Part shown: piece by piece, positions 53,547 through 62,998 of the stretch
Numbering within the stretch: position 1 is the first letter of the stretch
Layout of the letters: each line of letters begins with the position of its first letter
Assembly: GCA_033032865.1 (NCBI GenBank)
Contig: JAWHQI010000328.1
Location: forward strand, 620,001-684,000
Direction: 5' to 3'
DNA: 64,000 bases
Origin: Dactylorhiza incarnata
Taxonomy: Eukaryota; Streptophyta; Magnoliopsida; Asparagales; Orchidaceae
Notes under the pieces: model-generated
Databases searched by the model: none
Seen by the model: the letters and a program-made list of their open reading frames with translations, nothing else
What the model was told of the DNA's origin: nothing
Position numbers and translations under genes: made by a program

Positions 53547-55238
53547 ATGGCGTCTCATGATCTCGCTTCTTTTAGTGGGGGGAATTTTTGTGAAGAAGAA
53601 AAATCACCTAAACCACCTTTATTCGAAGGGAAAAATTATAAAGGGTGGAAATTATTAATGAAAAAATTTATTAAAAGCTTAGATATAAATGCGTGGGATT
53701 TAGCAATAGCTAGGCGTGCGGATGAATCGAATAACAAAGAACGTCAGCTAAATGCCAAAGCCAAACACTTTTTATTTTGTGCACTATCTAATGAAATCTT
53801 CAAAGTCATATATTGCTTTTCTAGTGCATACAAAATATGGCGCTTTCTTGAAGAAATGTATGATCTCCCTCTCGCAGGTGTGGAACAAACACAGGAGGAA
53901 AAGAATGTACAAGCATCCATAATCATCCAAGAAGATCTCTCTCGGAGCGAAGCCATGGAGAATATTGAAATAGAAAAGGAGAACAATACACCAAGGGAAA
54001 GGGAAGATATAGATCCATCTATAATGGAGGAAGAACTAAAAGATGACGAAGGAATTTCATGTTCACAATCTGCCTCCTCCAATAGCGCTGTAAGGAAGAC
54101 TAAATCTTCTTCTTGTGTGGTAACATCCATTTCTAGTTTCAATATACTAAAAACTACTAAACGTAAGATCAAGAAATTGAAAATCACTATTAAAAATTTA
54201 CATTTAGAAAATAAGCGATTAAAAGCTAATGTTAATTTAGAATCAAGTTGTGATGTGTTTTCACCATCTTGTCCTTTACTTGAAAACACAAAACCTTGTT
54301 TTAATTGTAATATTATTAAGGAAAGACTTAAGAAACTTGAAAAAGAAATTATTTTTATAAGAGAACAAAATGAAAAATTATGTTTAGAAAATTCATCTTT
54401 AAAAAGTAATTGTGCTAAGTGTAAGGACTATGAAATTGAAATAAAAGAGATGGATGAAACATTTGATGAGTATAGGGATAAATATGAAAAACATATTGAC
54501 TCAATTGTTACCACTCTTAAAAATAGCACAATCAATTATAATAAAGCAAGACATAATTTTAAACTCAAAAATGATGAATTAGAAACTAAAATTATCTTGC
54601 TTAAGAAAATCTTAAAGAAAAATTCTCAAACAAATTCCAAAAGCAAGTTAAATATGAATATATCTAAACCCAACAAAGGAAATAAAAATTATCAAATGCT
54701 TAAAAATGAAATTCCAAATCATCATCATTCAAAAAATAACCACTCTCCCAACATAAACTTAAAAATAAACAAATTTCCTATAAAAAATGTTTTGCAAAAT
54801 TATCATGGAAATTTGACAAATAAGAATAATATTAAACCAATATTTGAATGGAGACCAAAAATTAAAAATGAAACCTTAAATGCAAGGATCCATTCATCTC
54901 TATTTAAACCAAACAATAAACAACAAAAGATGGTAAATGAACTTTCAAAACATTATCATCATCTTCATTTACAATATCAACAAATTCCTAACTTAAGTTT
55001 AAATGCAAATAAATTTCCAATAAATAATATTTTGCAAAATCACAATGGAAATTTAATGAACAAAAACAATAGTAAACCAAGGTATGAATGGAAATCCATA
55101 CTTAAGAATGACGCATTAATGTCAAACGAAAGGGTTCATTCATCCTTGTCTCCTCAAAAGAAAACACGATGTATTTGGGTACCCAAAGGAACCGTCACTG
55201 CCGGTCCTCTTTGGATACCTAAAATTCTTATTCATTAG
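53547..55238 (+). CDS. gag: Intact Gag-like coiled-coil protein of element G (563 aa), no zinc knuckle
   Basis: The only intact long ORF of the gag-only family. It starts MASHDLASFSGG, 34 bases after the PBS, like Gag of A. Residues ~25-110 are capsid-like (KPPLFEGKNYKGWKLLMKKF; FLFCALSNEIFKVIYCFSSA; YKIWRFLEEMYD). An acidic region follows (~120-185), then a basic helix (TKRKIKKLKITIKN) and a coiled coil to ~365 with LENSSLKSNCAKCKDYEIEI. The rest is Asn/Lys/His-rich and holds a duplicated ~75-residue module (NKFPIKNVLQNYHGNL...FEWRPKIKN and NKFPINNILQNHNGNL...YEWKSILKN). It ends with RCIWVPKG and PLWIPKILIH. There is no CCHC knuckle, protease or RT. Element C has the module only once. Confidence 0.9.
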   Translation: MASHDLASFSGGNFCEEEKSPKPPLFEGKNYKGWKLLMKKFIKSLDINAWDLAIARRADESNNKERQLNAKAKHFLFCALSNEIFKVIYCFSSAYKIWRFLEEMYDLPLAGVEQTQEEKNVQASIIIQEDLSRSEAMENIEIEKENNTPREREDIDPSIMEEELKDDEGISCSQSASSNSAVRKTKSSSCVVTSISSFNILKTTKRKIKKLKITIKNLHLENKRLKANVNLESSCDVFSPSCPLLENTKPCFNCNIIKERLKKLEKEIIFIREQNEKLCLENSSLKSNCAKCKDYEIEIKEMDETFDEYRDKYEKHIDSIVTTLKNSTINYNKARHNFKLKNDELETKIILLKKILKKNSQTNSKSKLNMNISKPNKGNKNYQMLKNEIPNHHHSKNNHSPNINLKINKFPIKNVLQNYHGNLTNKNNIKPIFEWRPKIKNETLNARIHSSLFKPNNKQQKMVNELSKHYHHLHLQYQQIPNLSLNANKFPINNILQNHNGNLMNKNNSKPRYEWKSILKNDALMSNERVHSSLSPQKKTRCIWVPKGTVTAGPLWIPKILIH

Positions 55239-56664
55239 TATCCCAACATTTGCATGAAGTAGAAATCAATTAAAAAGGAAATATCATTTTTCTACTTCAT
55301 GATGTGCTTTAATGTCTTTTCTATTTCTTTCTTTTTGTTTTTCTTTTTGAACTATCATGTCATGGTCATCCTATACAATTTTTGAAAATATGATCTTATC
55401 TCTTAAAAGCTAAATAATGTTTATAAAATCAAATTGATCAAAATTCCAAATCATATTTTATTTTGATGACCTATCTTTTATTATTATAATCAACACTTCT
55501 AAATATCTTATATTATCCATATGAATCAAACTATAAATTTGCTATAAGATATTTCATATTAAATCAGGTTATTTGGCTATTAAGATTCTTAGCCTTCACC
55601 AACAAGTGGTTTAGTGAAATAACTTGATCTAAAAGAAAATTCAAGATTTAAATAAAAGCTAAACTTTCAATATGGGTGTCATTGTTCACAACAAAAATTA
55701 TATTGTGTTCTCTCCTTGATATCAAACATAATCTAAATCATCACTATTGTTCACCCATCAAAAATCACATATAGATATTCAAAATTCTTAATAAAAGGAA
55801 AATCACTAAAATGTGTTGAAAGAAGTTATCTTCATAATGAATATTGAATTCACAAACACCACCATGATCTTGTGATATCTTTTGCTAAACATCTCCAAAA
55901 TCATAATTCATATCAAGAATCATCTATAAACAATTGACATTATAATTGTTTACCATGGTTGGTGTTATGGTATTTTATGTGTGTATTGTGATTTATTTCC
56001 AGTTTAGACCTATGAATCATTTTGATATCAAACCAAATAGAATTGTCACTCCATTCTAGGTCTATAAGTTGAAACACTATCAAACCTTGGTATAACATTA
56101 ATTTCATGTCTAGAAAAATTTGAATTCACATACAGTATGATAATCTATCTTATAGCTCATGCAAGATCTCGTGTGTTATGACTTGAGATTGGTGTCCTAG
56201 ATCTTTCATGTTAAAACATGCTTACAAATGCAATTTTCTTCATTTTTAACCATCAAAAACATTTCCAAAAATTCTGCAAATTCAGCATGAAACTACTAAT
56301 GGGACACCTAATCAAGTTCAAGCATCAAAATTTTCAAAACCCTAAAAAATCACTTACTGTTTCCCGCGCTAGCGCTAGCGTCGAGGATCGATTTTCTGTA
56401 TTTTAAAAATTTTGAAAAATCCCTAAAAATATACAAATCTATATTTTCTATTTAGTTGTGCACATCTGTTTTTCTTTATTTTTTGAAAAATCAAATACAA
56501 AAATACAAAAGCCAAATTACAAAAATATTATATGTTTTGCTTTTGTGTTCTTTGTCATTTGTGTAAATTCTATTTCTAAAATCAAAAATCAAATAAAAAA
56601 ATATAAAAGAATTATCAGAAATTGTTATTTTTGAACTTAACTTTTTACTTGTATCTTGCGAAAG

Positions 56665-56765
56665 GGTGATTTGGGCTATCATCCCATCATATCACCTAGT
56701 ACCGGGCGAACCTCTCACAAGGTAGTCCTCGGGAAGTCCAAGATCAACTTTCTAAGTTCAAACTT
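56665..56765 (+). other. Conserved block CR1, element G
   Basis: TATCACCTAGTACCGGGCGA, ACCTCTCACAAGG and CCTCGGGAAGTCC match 15195-15290 of element C. Confidence 0.8.
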
Positions 56766-57259
56766 TAGATAAAAATTATTTTTCAAATATACCAAAAATA
56801 TTGTATGGACTTCATTAAAAATCAAGCATGGTTCAAACTATTATTTAGAACTTCTATTATGTTACAATTTATCTTTTCAAACTACTTTGAACATTGCTTT
56901 CATCATGCTTTGATACATCTATTAATATGTGCATCAATTATATTGTAAAAGTTGTGTAGAACTATGCGTAGCATGCCTCTAAGTATGAGTAAATGTTTTA
57001 TGGTTGATAATGATCTTTATTCACTCACTTATTTTTAGCATTGTCTACATTTGTGTTTAAATCTAAGAATGCTTGTGTATGTTTTGTATTAGTACAACGA
57101 ATTAAAATTGCACAAGTATCTTTCCTACACAATCTTTATTTGCACTTTTAAAAATTAAGAAAAGTGGTTATCTTTTTCATAAATTATATTGGTTTGCAAA
57201 ACAAGTGTATTCGGAAAACTTTGCACAAAACAAAAATGAAATAATTTGACAAAGTTAAC

Positions 57260-57505
57260 TCCACCAAGCACTACTTGAACCTCCTGATAAGTCTTAATAA
57301 GTATTGTGAGGTTGAGCACCTTGGAAAGAATAGTAAAGTATCTTGTGCAAACCATATCCTTCTTTCAAAATAAAAACCACTTATTCTTAAGTACACCGCA
57401 TCACAATAAAAAACAAGAATAAAATTATGTGATCCCCCAAGCACTACTTTGCACCCTGATAAGTCTTAATGAGCATTGTGTGTGCAGAGCACCTTGGTTG
57501 TTGTA
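57260..57505 (+). repeat. Conserved block CR2, two diverged copies, element G
   Basis: CTGATAAGTCTTAATAAGTA (first) and CTGATAAGTCTTAATGAGCA (second), with CCAAGCACTACTT before and GAGCACCTTGG after each. Flanks distinguish copy 1 from copy 2 as in element C. Confidence 0.87.
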
Positions 57506-58477
57506 CATTTTTCTTTGTGCATTGAAGTGAGTGGAAGTAAAATTATTTGTGTTTTATTGTGCTCTTTACTTTACATATTACTTGTATTTTTGATTAAAAC
57601 ATTTGTTTACTCTACTCAAAAATACACTAATGTGCACATCATTATCTTCCATAACACTTCTTCTCATGAGTATTGGATCCTAATGCAAACTCTATACTAC
57701 TCTTTACTTATGAAATGCACTAGATAACCTAGCATGCTTTCTACAATGTTTAGTATGACTTGAAATTGTGAATTGAAATAACATTGTAGTAATCTCTTTG
57801 TGATAGTATTATTTCATGCTTGGTTATTTTTGTCAACCATAAAAGATTTTCATCGAAACATGATTTACATAAACATCTTTTTTGAAATTAACTCATATAT
57901 CCTTTTATGGATCATCCTTGATTAAAATAAGATATTTTATGTATTTCTACAAGTCTTCCGCATAATCACCATATAAGTTTTACCTTGTGCTTTCATGCTT
58001 ATATCAAGTCAAAAAAAATCAATTTTTTTTAAAAAACAAGTGAGAGACTTGCTGGGTAGAATTTATATTGGTTGTTCTAACACGAATATAATTTTTATGC
58101 TATAAACTCTGATTTATTTCTATAAACACTTTCATGCTAAACACTCCTACAACAAGTAAAATATCGCCTATAAAAACATTTTTTATATTTCAAATCAATA
58201 TTTTCTTCTCTAATTGCAATAAGGATGTTGTTTCTTTATTTGAAAATGCTTCAACTCTTATCTTTATAAAGCTTATTTTGAAACTCAAAAACATCTCCTT
58301 CTTGAACTTAAACTCTTATGATGTTTCTTTTTCGAAATCTTCCGCAATGCTCAAACTCTAATTTCAATATTGCTAAGAGTATTTTAATTTTCAAATAAAA
58401 TCCATATGTTATGAAATTTCCCATTAAGATTTAAATGCTTATTGTTTCCAATAATTGTTATCCTTGACTTCATTTCT

Positions 58478-58715
58478 CACCATAGCGGGGGCGTAGGGTT
58501 GTAGACATTAGATAACCTTATCTCTAGTCATGTCTTGTCCTTAATCGGGGAGGGTTCCAGTAGGGCCTTGCGAGGCACTGGGGGGAAAGAGTGTTAGGTT
58601 AAGTGTTTGTCTAGTGTTTGCATATGGGACTAACACCCCAACCTACGGCATGATTGCAGCTCCTCATGCCCATCCGTCACTTAGTACGGGGCTAGGGTGT
58701 AGACATATTGTCTGG
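58478..58715 (+). other. Conserved block CR3, element G
   Basis: A GC-rich island with GGGCCTTGCGAGGCACTGGG, CATATGGGACTAACACCCCA and CAGCTCCTCATGCCCATCCG, closely matching 14065-13805 of element C. Confidence 0.88.
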
Positions 58716-58934
58716 GTAGACTAGTTACTTGGAAATCATAATTGTATGCTTAAACTCTGATATTTTTTTATAAAGGGGAAATTATTATTTTTCTTAGGCC
58801 AAAACTCTGATCTATCTTTCTCTACAACTTATTCTAAAAACTTCTTATCATTTCCTCTCACTAAGAAGCTCGATCATGCTTTATCTTATTATCAAACTTC
58901 TCTGTAGGTGCCTCCTAACCCGCTTTTGCTAATA

Positions 58935-59222
58935 ACAAAGGGGGAGAATTAACATGATAAATTACAAAAGGGGGAGACCTATAAATACAATCCGCTATCA
59001 AAATAGAAATCCAACATGATTAATTAAGATGATAGCTTACATATTATGAGAGCATTCACATAGGGGGAGCATGTATTTAGGGGGAGCAATACTAAAATGC
59101 AAAAATCAATAATTATCCTAAGTCATCCTTTTCACACACACACAAATATGCTTCTTCATGCTTATTTAGATTAATGCTCTGATTTATCATTAATGGATTT
59201 GTTATTATCAAAAGGGGGAGTT
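58935..59222 (+). promoter_or_regulatory. Multiplied polypurine tracts of element G
   Basis: AAAGGGGGAG-type motifs at about 58938, 58968, 59064, 59080 and the LTR-adjacent ATCAAAAGGGGGAGTT (59207-59222). Only the last touches the LTR. Confidence 0.85.
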
Positions 59223-60255
59223 TGTTGGAACACGGTCTTCCGCATCTCCTAGGTTTGAGAATAACAAATCCTATGTGTGTATTTAATCTTGTGTGATCTA
59301 AGTGTGCAGGATAACATGTGAAAATGACTCAAGGTTTACATATGGAGGTTGCCCCCGAATTTGAGCCATCAAATCCAAACTGGTCACTAGCGCAGGCGCT
59401 AGTGGATAGCGCCGGTGCTAGCTCGATGCACAGAAGGCATGCTAGATTTGTTGCCTCGGATTGAAGATCTTGCCGCGCAAAGAGTTTCCTAACTTGGGAT
59501 AGCGGCGTCGGTAGCGCTAGCGCCGGCGGTAGCGTGAAGGCTATAAAATGGACCCCTTGCTTTCGTATTATTCATCCCTCTCCAATCCTATACTCCAGAG
59601 CTTCGTGCCATAGCAGAGAGAGGAAGATTCAGAGCGATACTCCCACAAATCCATGAAGGCTTAAGGAGATCCGTGGAGAAGAATTCAACACGCTTCATCA
59701 TCGTGATGAAAGGCCGCATCGACTACGATCATACTCTGCGGGCCTTCGTCCACTTCTCCAAGAGATCCACATAGAGGGAGTTTTTATATTATTGTATTTT
59801 CATTTCATATCTTTTCTGTAAACGGTAGTGAAATCGCCTCGTGTTGGCGACTAGGTCTGGGGTAGGACTTAGGGCTGAAATTCGCCTCGTGTTGGCGACT
59901 AGATCTAGGCTAGGTCTAGGGGGTGCTCGAGGCCTTTCTGGGGATAGATTGGCTAGAGCGGCTTGAGGCCGTATCTGGGGAGAGATCGGCTAAAGCCAAC
60001 CGGTTCGTGGGGATACGAGTCGGTATAGAAAACAAAAAGGATTTTTACTAGTCGCCTTAGATTTCTAGCGTCATAGAAGTCAAGTTTTGTAAAACATTAT
60101 TTGATATTAATAAAGCATGTCTCTTCTTTTGTTTTTACAAAACTTCTTATTGTTTTAATATTGCAATATCTCTAAGTTATTAAATACAATCTTAAGTTTT
60201 TTGAAAACCCTTATTCACCCCCCCCCCCCCTCTAAGGGCGCCTACCGATCCAACA
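59223..60255 (+). repeat. 3' LTR of element G (1033 bp)
   Basis: Collinear with 52462-53498; C-tract of 13 instead of 18 and about 15 point differences by eye. Confidence 0.95.
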
Positions 60256-60850
60256 CAACTAACAAAATCAGATTTCTATTTGGAGCTAGTGGGAAGCAGC
60301 TGGCTGCTTCTAGAAGGGTGGGTGCGGGACAGCTAGAAATCTGGGGGTGCTGGTAGCAGTTGGCGGGTTTGACTTGAGCAGTTGGGGTGCAGATAGCTGG
60401 ATATTATCCAGCAAAATATGAATCTGGTTGTATTCGATCCCGCGCCACTAGAGAGACTAGCCAAATCAAGTCCACTGGAGCAAGCGCGCCCATCTGTATG
60501 AACACAGAAACATTTATATATATTATATTATAATATGTTAGAATAACAAGCATTATAAAGACAGCAAGGAAAAATCGACATCCCGTCCCGTCGATCGACA
60601 GGAAGGGATGTCGATTAGGACTTAGGCCAGCGAGCAGCTAATAGACGGGAAGGGCTGATCGACGGGATCGACATCCCGTCTCGTAGATCGACGAGATGGG
60701 AAATCGACGTGCTGTTTTAAGAAAAAAAAAAACAAGTTAATATCGACAGGAAGCTGTCTGCCGATCGACGGGATCAGTCTGTCGATCGACGGGATCGACA
60801 TCCTGTCCCGTCGATCGAAGGGATGGGAGCTTAATAAAAAAACAAGCTTT
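60256..60850 (-). repeat. Athila-like element: LTR, U3 side with palindrome array
   Basis: Continuation of the LTR interrupted by element G. At 60575-60830 words such as GACGGGATCGACATCCCGTC (GACGGGAT pairs with ATCCCGTC) and CGTCGATCGACG recur six to seven times. The outer border of the LTR was not found. Confidence 0.6.
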
Positions 60851-62229
60851 TTGTTTTTTTTAAACTAAGTTATTATATATTTAATTTATTTATAGCTTAT
60901 ATTTACATATATATACATATAGCTTTTTATTTAATAATTATTTTACATATACATTTACATATATTTAGTATACTATATATATATATATTTATTTATATAT
61001 ATATTTACAAATATATTTAGTATATATTTGCATAATTACTTACATAAATATTTCCATACTTATTAAATAGTTTCATATATAAATATATACTTAAATAGTT
61101 CATTTTTACATATAAAAATATATAAATAAATATTAGTTAAAAAAATCATTTATTCAATAATTTACATGAAATATGAATAATATTACTTAAAATTATACTA
61201 AAAATCATAATAAAATACATATAATTTTACTATTCATCAAATACCAGAGCAAAAGTAAGAGAGATATCTATAAGACATTAATAGAATTTCTAATTTACCA
61301 AAATTTTATTTAATTGCAAGTAAGCTTGAAATAAATTTAGGAGATTTAAAGAGGTAAGTCCTACATCGTAATAATGATTTAAAAAGAGCGAAAAAGTTTT
61401 TTAGCCAACAAGACTTCTAAAGTTAGCTAAGTGGCGACCTAAATAATTATAATAAATAGCACCATGATTAGAATATAATTATAAGAATTTTAACTTTTTA
61501 AAGAAATTTTTAGGAATAATTAAAACTTACTAATTATGCTCTCTCAAAAAATTTTAATTTATATCTAGTTTTCAATTTTATTGGCTAAGGGGTAGGGGAA
61601 GCTTGGTAAGAAAAGAGATTTTTGATTTGGGGGTAATGAATTTTATCCTCTCACCCACTCAATTTTTTTCTTTTGGATAGACTAGGGAATGAAATCTTGT
61701 TCCCATTTTTAAATTTTTTTTTTTCTTCACAAATACCAAATGCTTATGTTTACGGAACGAGTTCTTATTCTCATTGACATAAGATCATTTTAATTTTAAT
61801 TGGGTGTCTATATTTACGGAATGAAATCTTATTCTCATTGACATAGGATCTTTTAGGACAAAAATTACCAAGGATATGGAATATGAGGTAAGGGGTTTAG
61901 AAATTTCTTGAGTTTATAAATTAAGAAAAATTTTAAGAGCAATTTTTAGTAGATTTAGAACATTCTTAAAGTTTCACAAGTTTGAAGTAAGAATAATTAA
62001 AGTCTAAAGATGGTCTGCCAAAATAATACAACAAGAAGCTATTTAGGGTAAACTGGAAGTAGTACTAAAATGTTTGTTCACTAATTAAATTAAAATTGTT
62101 ATGTGTTCTTTACAACTAAAATTCCAAAGATCTAAATCTTACAAACTATGATATAAATAAGAGTTTTGGCAAATCAAATATAATGAAAATGCTTATAAAT
62201 AAACTCAAACTTGTTTTGGAAAAATTATA
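60851..62229 (-). other. AT-rich sequence, probably noncoding 3' region of the Athila-like element
   Basis: No protein motif or clear polypurine tract seen. (AT)-rich simple sequence at 60885-61130. Confidence 0.45.
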
Positions 62230-62765
62230 AAACTAAGTTGGGGTTTAATTTTATTTTTTGGATTTTTGGGTTTTTTAGAATTCTTTTTGGAATTTTCAAA
62301 TTTATTTACAAAATATGAAATATTTTTTTTATTTTGGGGTTTTTTAGAATTTTTTGGATTTTTCTAATTTTTTTACAAAGTATGAAATAATTTTTGGGTT
62401 TTTTGTAGAATTATTTTGGATTTTTCTAATTTATTTACAAATTATGAAATATTTATTTGGATTTTGGGGTATTTTAAATTTTTTTTTTCTAATTTATTTA
62501 CAAAGTATGAAAAAAAAATTGGGGGGTTAGAATTTTTTAGGATTTTTATAATTTATTTACAGAGTATGAAATAAAATTTTTTTATTTTGGGGTTTTTTAG
62601 AATTTTTTTTGTTTTTTCTAATTTATTTACAAAGTATGAAATATTTTTTTGGATTTTGGGGTTTTTTATAATTTTTTTGGAGTTTTCTAATTTATTTACG
62701 AAGTATGAAATATTTTTTTGGATTTTGGGGTTTTTTAGAATTTTCTAATTTATTTACAAAGTATT
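62230..62765. repeat. AT-rich ~58-bp minisatellite
   Basis: About eight to nine degenerate units of the type GATTTTGGGGTTTTTTAGAA, then TTTTTTGGA, then TTTCTAATTTATTTACAAAG and TATGAAATAT. Between the Athila-like pol end and its 3' LTR. Confidence 0.92.
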
Positions 62766-62784
62766 GAAGAACGGAAAAATATAC

Positions 62785-62835
62785 CTCCATACTTAAAAGC
62801 CAACATTGTCCTCAATGTTGTAACTTAAGTATGAA
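62785..62835. other. Nested hairpin downstream of Athila-like pol
   Basis: CAACATTG-TCCT-CAATGTTG is a perfect 8-bp stem; around it TCCATACTTAA and TTAAGTATGAAGGA pair almost completely. The minus-strand phrase GAGGACAATGTTGG and a following AAGTATGG is a motif I know from the 3' part of plant Athila elements. Confidence 0.75.
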
Positions 62836-62998
62836 GGAGCGAAAATAAAAGGGCGGTTTGTACAAAAATAAAAGACGAGAAAATAAATAGACTGCAAAAA
62901 TAGAAAAGTAGGAAAATATTAGATAAATATGGGGTGCCTCCCACGAGCGTTTTGTTTACCGTCGCGTAGCTTGACGCATTTGACATTTAAGTTTTCTT

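Larger units (their letters stand above)
55239..59206 (+). other. Noncoding internal region of element G (4 kb)
   Basis: AT-rich with no supported gene. Holds blocks CR1 (56665-56765), CR2 pair (57260-57505) and CR3 (58478-58715), an LTR-type word CGCGCTAGCGCTAGCG at 56369-56384, and four extra purine tracts near its end. Confidence 0.78.
52462..60255 (+). mobile_element. Element G: complete gag-only non-autonomous Sirevirus
   Basis: LTRs 52462-53498 and 59223-60255, perfect target-site duplication CAACT (52457-52461 and 60256-60260), tRNA-Met PBS, polypurine tract. The 5.7-kb interior has one 563-codon ORF and about 4 kb of noncoding sequence, no pol. LTRs differ by about 15 substitutions in ~1030 aligned bases by eye plus length changes in the C-tract, so it is recent. 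LTR ends, PBS and gag start are close to pol-bearing element A. Confidence 0.95.
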
